Shown: positions 1 through 6,289 of the stretch, piece after piece
Layout of the letters: the number at the start of each line of letters is the position of its first letter
How positions within the stretch are numbered: the stretch's first letter is position 1
The notes under the pieces: model-generated
What the model saw: only the letters and a program-made list of their open reading frames with translations
What the model was told of the DNA's origin: nothing
The model's database searches: none
Source: Candidatus Stygibacter frigidus
GTDB lineage: Bacteria; Cloacimonadota; Cloacimonadia; Cloacimonadales; TCS61
Length of the DNA: 12,769 nucleotides
Reading direction: 5' to 3'
Assembly (NCBI GenBank): GCA_030765325.1
Contig: JAVCCT010000179.1
Location: forward strand, 1 to 12,769
Program-made: the position numbers and the translations under genes

Positions 1-105
1 AATTTCACAAAAATTGACAAATATGATGGGTATGTGCACTTATATGTTGCAAAAATTGAAAACCTGCAACGATATCAATTACTTAGGTTGAACAGTCTCT
101 ATTAA
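1..105 (+). CDS. Possible C-terminal tail of an upstream gene (partial)
   Basis: Frame 1 is open from the first base of the window through 34 codons to a TAA at 103-105. The residues look protein-like, with alternating charged and hydrophobic positions (it begins NFTKIDKYDGYVHLYV and ends RLNSLY). The family cannot be recognised from this tail. Frame 2 is also open, to a TGA at 89-91, but gives a less natural methionine-rich peptide. The stop lies inside the loop of the hairpin at 88-120, which fits a gene ending at a terminator. In AT-rich DNA a 34-codon open stretch is weak evidence by itself. Confidence 0.3.
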   Translation, partial: NFTKIDKYDGYVHLYVAKIENLQRYQLLRLNSLY

Positions 106-120
106 CTGGAGACTGTTCAA
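88..120. terminator. Perfect 12-bp hairpin between convergent reading frames
   Basis: The left arm TTGAACAGTCTC (88-99) is exactly complementary to the right arm GAGACTGTTCAA (109-120), with a 9-base loop. Neither strand has a clear T-run next to the stem, so this is not a classical intrinsic terminator. Its position is suggestive: the plus-strand tail stops in the loop, and the minus-strand remnant stops at 123-125, two bases before the stem on that strand. A bidirectional transcript-end hairpin is the simplest reading. An end of a small mobile element or a protein-binding palindrome are alternatives. Confidence 0.5.
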
Positions 121-122
121 CA

Positions 123-452
123 TCATGCCACCCCCTGTAATAACTTACGCTTCATAATATCAATAATATTGCACACTTTCAGGTTTTCTTGACAAATTTG
201 TGGTAAATCAATGTCTCCAATAAAGCATTTCTCAAAATGTATTGGGTGGTTGATTGCTTCTTTCAATATTAGGGATGATATCAATTGTTTTACAAACTTC
301 TCAGATTTAAGCCCATATCTTTTAGCTATTGATTTCTCGATTTTACGATTCCATCAAATATAGATTAAGAAAATAATCACAATCAGAAGAGGGATAATGA
401 ATTGACAAGCTGTGGATAAATCATAAATTGGATTATCTTGAAAAAAAGTAAT
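123..452 (-). pseudogene. Decayed small membrane protein remnant (unrecognised family)
   Basis: On the minus strand one frame runs from about 452 down to a TGA at 123-125 and is broken only by an in-frame TGA at 354-356. Upstream of that stop, 357-407 encodes a strongly hydrophobic stretch (CQFIIPLLIVIIFLIYI) like a membrane helix. Right after it comes a basic segment (WNRKIEKSIAKRYGLKSEKF) and a soluble-looking tail of about 55 residues ending LLQGVA. This is the layout of a single-helix membrane protein with a cytoplasmic tail. No ATG, GTG or TTG precedes the helix in frame, so the start also seems lost; the upper boundary is uncertain. Genes in this window end in TGA, so recoding is unlikely and a nonsense mutation (for example CGA to TGA) is the better explanation. 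I do not recognise the family. Confidence 0.4.
402..429 (+). promoter_or_regulatory. Candidate sigma-70-type promoter for the operon
   Basis: A consensus -35 hexamer TTGACA lies at 402-407, followed after 16 bases by a weak -10 TAAATT at 424-429, about 40 bases before the ATG at 468. GATAAT at 393-398 is a better -10 match but has no good -35 partner. Such matches are frequent in AT-rich DNA. The position in the only sizeable plus-strand gap before the gene run is the main support. Confidence 0.35.
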
Positions 453-467
453 TTAGAAGGATTAATA

Positions 468-1736
468 ATGAAAGTCAGAAGTCTTATCCTTGCCATGATT
501 ACGGGAGTATATCTCCTTGGTAATTCAGTGTTTGCGCCGTTGGGCACACCTTTGCATAATTATAATAACGATGTGTATGGATTAGGAATGGGTGATACGG
601 GAATATCTGATCTATACCGGATCAATTGTAACCAGGATAACCCCAGTTTATTGATAACGGCTAATAATGTAACTTTATCCTCAGCAATCAATATGGGATA
701 TTACTGGTATGAAAGCGATTCAGACAGCTATCGGGATGATGCTCTGTATCTTCCGTATTTTACCTTAACGGTTCCCATAAAGAATCATCGGGTGGGGATT
801 TCATTGAGTTCGCTTTATTCAGGCAATCTATATACCGGCAAATCAAATATCAGTTATGTGGCGGGAGATACTCTGGTGTATGATGAGATAGTCCGTAAAA
901 CAGAGGATATATTTCGAACACAATTGCATTATGCCTTCAAGAGCCGTTATTTGAATGCGGGAGTTTCTTTGATCTATTATTTTGGGAATCAGGTAAATTA
1001 CTGGAGTCTTGATTATGATAACAGCGGTTTTACAGACACCAAATATGAATATGAGAAGTATTATAGTGGGGTGGGTTATAAATTGGGTTTGAGCAAGATG
1101 ATGGGCAATTTATCAGTAGGCGGCAGTTATGAGCCCTCAGCTAAATTAAATGGTAATCTGGTAAATCGTTATAATTTTGGCAATAAGGAAGACACCTTAA
1201 GTTATCATGAAGATTTGTTTGAGATACCGGAAAATGCCAATATAGGCATGACATATCAATTTTCAAACACCCTAAAAATGAATTTGGAAAGCAATTATAC
1301 ATTCTGGTCAAAGAGCGACCGGGAATATGAAGATGAGTATGGCAATTCCGGTAAATATGAAGACAGCTGGCGGATAGGCAGTGGATTATCATACGATCCG
1401 GTATCTGGCTATGGCAGATGGTATGAGCGAATTCCCTTTCGTTTAGGTGGCAGTTACAGATTATTGCCGTTTAAAAATGGCGGAGATGATATTCATGAAA
1501 TGGCATTGTCCACAGGCAGCACGATCCAGCTTGATTCTCCGGGACGCAAAATTGATTTTGCTTTGAGATACATATATCGTGGGAATAGCGATAATAGTGG
1601 ATATCGGGATGAATCTTTGCAACTGGTGATAGGTGTAACGGGGTTTGATATATTCCAGAAACGTCCCAAGCGAACCAAAGAGCGGGACATCCCTAAGGTT
1701 GATCCCGGCATGGGAGTGAGAGAAGACACACAATGA
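468..1736 (+). CDS. Outer-membrane beta-barrel protein, PorV/FadL-like
   Basis: Predicted exported 422-residue protein. A signal peptide is visible: basic MKVR, a hydrophobic core, and a VFA cleavage site near residue 23. The mature part starts with a GLGMGDTG glycine-rich segment followed by a DNPSLL motif, as in PorV/FadL-type barrels, and continues with alternating aromatic/polar strands rich in Tyr, Gly, Asn and Ser. The C-terminal 25 or so residues are charged and proline-containing, beyond the last apparent strand. An upstream TTG at 438 would add ten residues, but ATG 468 is chosen because AGAAGGA lies about six bases before it and the signal peptide begins there. The stop overlaps the next start by four bases (ATGA). 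Family placement is by general character only; transported substrate unknown. Confidence 0.6.
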   Translation: MKVRSLILAMITGVYLLGNSVFAPLGTPLHNYNNDVYGLGMGDTGISDLYRINCNQDNPSLLITANNVTLSSAINMGYYWYESDSDSYRDDALYLPYFTLTVPIKNHRVGISLSSLYSGNLYTGKSNISYVAGDTLVYDEIVRKTEDIFRTQLHYAFKSRYLNAGVSLIYYFGNQVNYWSLDYDNSGFTDTKYEYEKYYSGVGYKLGLSKMMGNLSVGGSYEPSAKLNGNLVNRYNFGNKEDTLSYHEDLFEIPENANIGMTYQFSNTLKMNLESNYTFWSKSDREYEDEYGNSGKYEDSWRIGSGLSYDPVSGYGRWYERIPFRLGGSYRLLPFKNGGDDIHEMALSTGSTIQLDSPGRKIDFALRYIYRGNSDNSGYRDESLQLVIGVTGFDIFQKRPKRTKERDIPKVDPGMGVREDTQ

Positions 1737-3298
1737 GATTTAACTGGAATATCCCAGAAACAACCAATCTGAATTTTTATGATCAGATAGTGGGAAATCG
1801 TGGAATCGAAGAGAGTTATTTTTATGCAGGATTGAATGATATTCCGAATCTGAATCTGATCAAGGATATGGAAAAGGGAGCTCTAAGGATCATCAAAGCA
1901 CTGCATCGCAAAGAGCGGATAATAATCTTTGGCGATGATGATATTGATGGTATCACTTCCACTTATATACTTTTCGATTTTTTCACTAAGCTGGGATTTC
2001 AGGATCATTATGCTTATATTCCCAACCGGATACTCGAGAGTCACGGGATGCAGGAAGGATTTATCCAGGAAGTGAGAAGCCGGAATATCTCCCTTGTGAT
2101 CACAGTGGATGGTGGCGTATCTTCCGTGGAACAAGTTGGTGAATTGAACCAGATGGGTTGTGATGTAGTGATCACAGACCATCATGAAGTTCCAGAATTA
2201 TTACCTCCAGCTTATGCTATTATCAATTGTAAGCAAAAAGATTGTAAATTTCCTTTTAAAATGCTGGCAGGAGTGGGGATCACCTATTTATTAATTAAAA
2301 AGATAGCAGAAATTATCAATACAGTGACTGATCCGAGTTATTTATTCTGGGTGGCAGTTGGTACCATCTCAGATAAAGTTCCTCTGGCAGGAATAAACCG
2401 GATATTAGTGAAAGAAGTGATAGAGAACTGGTATGAATTTGAAGATGATACTCTGGATGTATTGAATAAATACTTCTGGTTTCCGGGGGATTTTTCTTCG
2501 CGGATGGCGATCTTTAGATATTTGATCAAACTACTTGCTAATGGCAGGGAGGCTGATGGACACAACACATCCTTCAAGCTGCTCACATCACCAAAAATAT
2601 ATAAAAGCCAGATATTGAAGTCCCTGATCTCGAAACGCAAAGAGAGCGAAAAGAAATTAAATGAAGTACGGCATTATATAGAAGATCTGGTTTCAGATGA
2701 GATCGGGATATATTTTTTGCATTATGATAAAGATGATATGATTCCGCACCAGTATCTGGGTTTGTGTGCTACCACGATCAGCAAGACACATATGATCCCC
2801 ACCGTATTTTTGAAGAAGCGGGGAGATTTGATAATATGTGAGGTGCGTGGTATAGACGGATTTGATTTTATTAAAGCCTTTGAGAGTCTTCAGGATCTTT
2901 TGATCCAATGGGGCGGACATCAGAAGGCAGCGGGATTTTCCATGAAGCAGGAAAATCTGGAAGAATTTATCATTCAGTTCAAGGAATATGTTGAGACGCA
3001 CCGTCAATCAATTCTGGCAAACCGCCGGCTTGATATCGATTGTGTATTTGAGCCCTCGCAGATCAATCAGTTGATCAGCTTTGTTCAGATAGAATTACCT
3101 TTATTCCAGCCGTTTGGAGAAGGAAATCCTGAGCCACTATTTTTGATCAGAAATTATAATCCAGCCCGAGATGGCAATAGCCTTTCTTTTGCAGAAGACA
3201 GCAATCTTTCGTCAGATAAAAATTATGATATAGTGTTTAATTTCAGAGGATCATCTTTCTACCTGGTGGACAGCCGTGAATCCTCTGCAAGTCAATAG
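1733..3298 (+). CDS. recJ: RecJ-type single-strand DNA exonuclease (DHH/DHHA1)
   Basis: RecJ-like 5'-3' single-strand exonuclease, 521 residues, slightly shorter than typical bacterial RecJ; cytoplasmic, acting in recombination and repair. The DHH phosphoesterase motifs are all present: GDDDIDG at 67-73 (motif I), VDGG with D126, TDHH with D149-H151, and VGTISDK with D214, giving a complete Mn-binding set. The DHHA1 domain carries GGHQKAAG at 394-401, the RecJ substrate-binding motif. The OB-fold end has FGEGNPEP at 461-468, also typical of RecJ. Motif I has Asp instead of the more common Tyr at its second position; the metal ligands are unaffected. Translation is probably coupled to the barrel gene through the ATGA overlap. 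A divergent RecJ paralogue with another nucleic-acid substrate is possible. Confidence 0.9.
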   Translation: MRFNWNIPETTNLNFYDQIVGNRGIEESYFYAGLNDIPNLNLIKDMEKGALRIIKALHRKERIIIFGDDDIDGITSTYILFDFFTKLGFQDHYAYIPNRILESHGMQEGFIQEVRSRNISLVITVDGGVSSVEQVGELNQMGCDVVITDHHEVPELLPPAYAIINCKQKDCKFPFKMLAGVGITYLLIKKIAEIINTVTDPSYLFWVAVGTISDKVPLAGINRILVKEVIENWYEFEDDTLDVLNKYFWFPGDFSSRMAIFRYLIKLLANGREADGHNTSFKLLTSPKIYKSQILKSLISKRKESEKKLNEVRHYIEDLVSDEIGIYFLHYDKDDMIPHQYLGLCATTISKTHMIPTVFLKKRGDLIICEVRGIDGFDFIKAFESLQDLLIQWGGHQKAAGFSMKQENLEEFIIQFKEYVETHRQSILANRRLDIDCVFEPSQINQLISFVQIELPLFQPFGEGNPEPLFLIRNYNPARDGNSLSFAEDSNLSSDKNYDIVFNFRGSSFYLVDSRESSASQ

Positions 3299-3313
3299 AT
3301 CAAGGAGCGCAAG

Positions 3314-3484
3314 ATGAAAATTAATCGAAACCTTTGCGATATATGCGGGAGCTGCGTGGCAGTCTGCCCGGTGGATGCGATCAGTATCAGTGAGTTTTCC
3401 GTAACAATTCATCAGGATCAGTGTATTCAATGTGGAAACTGCGTGCAGGTGTGTCCGGTCAAAGCGATCAGTGAGGATGAATAA
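3314..3484 (+). CDS. Small 2[4Fe-4S] ferredoxin
   Basis: A 56-residue protein made almost entirely of two cluster-binding repeats: CDICGSCVAVCPVDAI at residues 8-23 and CIQCGNCVQVCPVKAI at 37-52. Each is a complete CxxCxxCxxxCP set, so two [4Fe-4S] clusters are expected, as in clostridial-type ferredoxins. AAGGAG at 3302-3307 is a strong ribosome binding site six bases before the ATG. The TAA shares one base with the next ATG (TAATG), so it is probably translationally coupled to the geranylgeranyl-reductase-family gene. In Methanosarcina acetivorans a ferredoxin gene next to geranylgeranyl reductase is known to be needed for full isoprenoid saturation, so this one is probably the dedicated electron donor. 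That partnership is inferred from adjacency. Confidence 0.93.
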   Translation: MKINRNLCDICGSCVAVCPVDAISISEFSVTIHQDQCIQCGNCVQVCPVKAISEDE

Positions 3485-4671
3485 TGAACAGCAGTCAATA
3501 TGATATAGTAGTGATAGGCGGAGGTCCGGCAGGGAGTATAACGGCGCGATATGCGGCAGAGAAGGGCGCAAAAGTGCTGATGCTGGAGCGTGACCGGGAA
3601 GCGGGGATACCTGTAAGATGTGCTGAAGGCGTGTCCCAAAACGGGATAGCACCCTTTATAGATATTGACCCCAAATGGATAGCAGCGACAATAGATTCTG
3701 CCTGTTTGCATTCACCTGATGGAGAAGAAGCATATATGTATAATAATGGAGTTGGCTATGTGCTTGAACGGCGGATATTTGATACAGAGCTATGTAATCT
3801 GGCAATTCAGTCCGGGGCAGAAATGCTTACCAAGGCAGATGCAGTGGGATTGGAATTTGAAGGTGAAAAGATCACAGGTGTGAGATATATACATAATGGC
3901 GAGAACAAGATAGCAACGTGCTCAATTGTGATTGGAGCAGATGGCGTGGAATCACGAGTAGGCAGATGGGCAGGCATAAATACCACACTTGCCTTGAATG
4001 ATATTGATACCTGCGTGCAATATACCGTGAGCGGGACAGATTTTGAGGCAGATACCTGTCATTTTTATTTTGGCAGAGATGTATCTCCGGGTGGATATAT
4101 CTGGATATTTCCCAAAGGTGAAAAGACCGCAAATATCGGGATAGGCATTAGTGGAGATATGGCAGCAGATAAGGGACCTAAGGAATATTTAGATGAATTT
4201 ATGGAAAAGCATTTTCCAGAAGTCAGTATAAATTATACGGTGTATGGAGGTGTTCCCACAGCCTGGGGACTAAATGAATATATCAAAGATAATATCATGC
4301 TGGTGGGCGATGCAGCCCGGCAGGTAAATCCCATAACGGGAGGTGGAATTGTGCAGGCAATGATCGCAGCCAGGATAGCGGGTCAGGTTGCTGCTGATTC
4401 CATTGCAGCAGGTGATCAGAGCAAAAAATATTTATTGCGATATAAGAAAGAATGGGATGCCAAATTAGGTAAAACCCAGAAAACGATGTATGCCATGAAA
4501 GAAAAATTCATGAATATGAAAGATGAGAAATTTAATAAACTGGTGAATTTGTGCCAGGGCATCCCCAAAGATGAATTCAGCCTTAAGAAATTATTCTCAG
4601 TGGCAATGAAGGGTAATCCGCTTTTAATGGCAGAAATAGCCAAAGCCTTTGTGGTAAGTAAACTTAAGTAA
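3484..4671 (+). CDS. Geranylgeranyl reductase family flavoprotein
   Basis: FAD-dependent reductase of 395 residues, close to the usual archaeal GGR length. The N-terminal FAD site is VVIGGGPAGS (9-18) followed by an acidic strand end LERD (34-37). PVRCAEG (43-49) corresponds to the cysteine-containing segment of archaeal GGRs. GADGVESRVG (151-160) is the second nucleotide-binding motif. YIWIFP at 205-210, then eight residues and GIG, matches the GGR signature YxWxFP-x7/8-GxG. GDAARQVNP (275-283) with the following GGG is the FAD ribityl-binding motif. The family saturates double bonds in geranylgeranyl or polyprenyl chains. Its likely electron donor is the ferredoxin encoded just upstream, and a polyprenol-kinase-like gene follows. 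The substrate (archaeal-type ether lipid, polyprenol, quinone tail or phytyl chain) cannot be read from sequence. Confidence 0.88.
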   Translation: MNSSQYDIVVIGGGPAGSITARYAAEKGAKVLMLERDREAGIPVRCAEGVSQNGIAPFIDIDPKWIAATIDSACLHSPDGEEAYMYNNGVGYVLERRIFDTELCNLAIQSGAEMLTKADAVGLEFEGEKITGVRYIHNGENKIATCSIVIGADGVESRVGRWAGINTTLALNDIDTCVQYTVSGTDFEADTCHFYFGRDVSPGGYIWIFPKGEKTANIGIGISGDMAADKGPKEYLDEFMEKHFPEVSINYTVYGGVPTAWGLNEYIKDNIMLVGDAARQVNPITGGGIVQAMIAARIAGQVAADSIAAGDQSKKYLLRYKKEWDAKLGKTQKTMYAMKEKFMNMKDEKFNKLVNLCQGIPKDEFSLKKLFSVAMKGNPLLMAEIAKAFVVSKLK

Positions 4672-4705
4672 TTATCATTTTTCAAAATAAAATTGTGGGT
4701 GGGTG

Positions 4706-5323
4706 ATGAAAAGGATAAATAATACAGAGTTTTTCAGGAAGGCTATACATATTAGTTCGCTCTTGATCCCTATGCTTTTTAAGTATCTTTTTCATTATAA
4801 CCGCAAAAATACTTTTTTGATCCTATTGCCATTAACAATAATTTTCATCCTTTTTGATACCTTCAGGATAGAGCATCGGACATTTAAGAAGTTTTACCAG
4901 GGTTTGTTTGGTATAATATTGCGTAAGCATGAGCTAAGCGATTTTACTGGAGCAGTATATGTGATGGTATCAGCGGTATTATGTATTGCTTTATTTCCGG
5001 GTAATATTGCCTTTATGAGCTTATCATTTCTGGCAATAGGCGATACATTTGCAGCTTTGGTGGGCATCAGATTAGGCAGAAGAAAACTTCCGGGACAAAA
5101 GAAAAGTGTGGAAGGCAGCATCGCCTGTTTTCTGGGTACTTTTATATTTGGAGTAGTATATTATAAATTTGATTATCAGTTAGGTTTATCATTAGCAGCA
5201 ATATTATTGGGAGCAGGTAGTGCCACGCTGGCAGAAGCCTGGCGTATAAGATTTGATGACAATTTTAAAATCCCATTAATTTCGGGATTTGTAATGTATC
5301 TGGCAAGTATAATATTCATATAA
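4706..5323 (+). CDS. Dolichol/phytol kinase-like integral membrane protein
   Basis: Membrane protein of 205 residues with about six hydrophobic segments. It matches the CTP-dependent lipid kinase group (SEC59 dolichol kinase, VTE5/VTE6 phytol and phytyl-phosphate kinases, yeast DGK1), seen in RKAIH (11-15), DTFRIEHR (51-58), GDTFAALVG (112-120), KKSVEGS (132-138) and DDNFKIPLISG (184-194). The family phosphorylates isoprenoid alcohols or diacylglycerol, usually from CTP. It lies between a geranylgeranyl-reductase-family gene and a polyprenyl-phosphate glycosyltransferase, so an isoprenoid alcohol is the favoured substrate, by inference. A GTG at 4703 is directly adjacent; ATG 4706 is preferred. 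The upstream GGGTGGG is only a weak ribosome site. A CDP-lipid synthase of the related cytidylyltransferase superfamily is the main alternative. Confidence 0.78.
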   Translation: MKRINNTEFFRKAIHISSLLIPMLFKYLFHYNRKNTFLILLPLTIIFILFDTFRIEHRTFKKFYQGLFGIILRKHELSDFTGAVYVMVSAVLCIALFPGNIAFMSLSFLAIGDTFAALVGIRLGRRKLPGQKKSVEGSIACFLGTFIFGVVYYKFDYQLGLSLAAILLGAGSATLAEAWRIRFDDNFKIPLISGFVMYLASIIFI

Positions 5324-5338
5324 AGGGTGGAAATAGAA

Positions 5339-6289
5339 GTGAAATTATCATTTGTTATTCCGGCATATAATGAAGAAGAGAGCATAGTTCAGCTTTATGA
5401 AGAGATCATTGGCAATCGTGGAAAACATCAATATGAGATCATATTTATTGAAGATGGCAGCACAGATGGCACATTTGAAGTGATGAAAGAGCTTGCTGGC
5501 AAAGATGCTAATGTGAAAGTGGTGAAATTTCGCAAAAACCTGGGAAAGGCAGCGGCATTGCAGAGTGGATTTAATATTGCCAGTGGAGATGTGATCTTCA
5601 CCATGGATGCTGATCTGCAGGATGATCCCAAAGAAATTCCCCATTTTTTGGAGAAACTGGCAGAAGGTAATGATCTGGTTACGGGCTGGAAAAAGAAACG
5701 CCATGATCCATTATCAAAAAGATTACCTTCTAAATTTTTTAATTTTATCACTTCGCAATCCTTTGGGCTTAAATTGCATGACTATAATTGCGGTTTCAAA
5801 GCTTATCGCGCAGAAGTTATCAAAGAGCTGGATATATATGGCGAAATGCACCGCTATATTCCTGCCCTTGCCCATTCGAAAGGATTTAAGGTGGCAGAGA
5901 TAGTGGTGGAACACCGGAGTCGTAAATTTGGTAATTCTAAATATGGCTGGGAAAGATATTTAAGAGGATTTCTGGATTTGCTCACTGTGAAATTACTCAC
6001 TCATTATTCCCGCAGTCCCTTATATCTATTTGGCAATATTGGAGCCAGTATTTCCTTTCTGGGATTCTTAATAGCTCTTTATCTATCGGTACTTAAAATA
6101 TTTTATGCTCAGGCATTATCAAATCGCCCTCTGCTTTTCCTGGCGATATTACTGATAATGGTGGGATTGCAATTCTTTTCTTTGGGATTATTGAGTGAGC
6201 TTATAGTAAATCAGAACCGTAAGCTGAATCGAGAGAAAAATATCTCTATCCAAACAACTATTAATATTAAAGAGGAAAAAAATGACTAA
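5339..6289 (+). CDS. DPM1/GtrB-like polyprenyl-phosphate glycosyltransferase
   Basis: Family 2 (GT-A) glycosyltransferase of 316 residues that probably moves a hexose from a nucleotide sugar to a polyprenyl or dolichyl phosphate at the cytoplasmic membrane face. It opens with LSFVIPAYNEEES (3-15). The donor/metal site is TMDADLQDDP (88-97), containing DAD. EDGSTDGT (38-45) and NCGFKAYR (150-157) are typical of the DPM1/GtrB/ArnC group, as is RKFGNSKYGWERYLRG (195-210) before the membrane part. Two membrane helices follow at about 232-254 and 264-288, the GtrB/ArnC layout. Start GTG 5339 is chosen because AAAGGGTGG lies about eight bases upstream and VIPAYNEE then sits at the usual place; GTG 5327 would overlap that site. 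The end overlaps the pyrophosphorylase gene by eight bases. Glucose is a likely sugar given that neighbour, but this is inferred. Confidence 0.87.
   Translation: MKLSFVIPAYNEEESIVQLYEEIIGNRGKHQYEIIFIEDGSTDGTFEVMKELAGKDANVKVVKFRKNLGKAAALQSGFNIASGDVIFTMDADLQDDPKEIPHFLEKLAEGNDLVTGWKKKRHDPLSKRLPSKFFNFITSQSFGLKLHDYNCGFKAYRAEVIKELDIYGEMHRYIPALAHSKGFKVAEIVVEHRSRKFGNSKYGWERYLRGFLDLLTVKLLTHYSRSPLYLFGNIGASISFLGFLIALYLSVLKIFYAQALSNRPLLFLAILLIMVGLQFFSLGLLSELIVNQNRKLNREKNISIQTTINIKEEKND

Noticed and set aside
35..51. Sigma-54-like promoter (GCAC ... TTGCA)
   Set aside because: The first element lacks the GG and the gap between the elements is seven bases instead of five, so the required -24/-12 geometry is not met.
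46..70. GTTGCA/TGCAAC inverted repeat as a hairpin element
   Set aside because: Only six paired bases around a 13-base loop, inside a probable coding tail; expected by chance.
354..356. TGA read as an amino acid (alternative genetic code)
   Set aside because: TGA is the natural stop of the barrel gene (1734-1736) and of the TPR kinase (10031-10033), both placed exactly at overlaps with the next start, so it is a stop here.
438..467. TTG start ten codons upstream for the barrel gene
   Set aside because: ATG 468 has AGAAGGA at proper spacing and gives a clean signal peptide; the extension would place extra residues before it.
3251..3711. Long open frames on the minus strand opposite the ferredoxin and reductase
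   Set aside because: They are antisense to genes with full cysteine and FAD motifs, and their translations are low-complexity and cysteine/histidine-rich without recognisable domains.
4672..4705. Terminator between the reductase and the kinase-like gene
   Set aside because: No stem-loop is visible in these 34 bases; the T-rich stretch alone does not make a terminator.
5327..5338. GTG 5327 as start of the glycosyltransferase
   Set aside because: It lies inside the AAAGGGTGG segment that serves GTG 5339 as ribosome site, and family members begin only a few residues before the VIPAYNEE motif.
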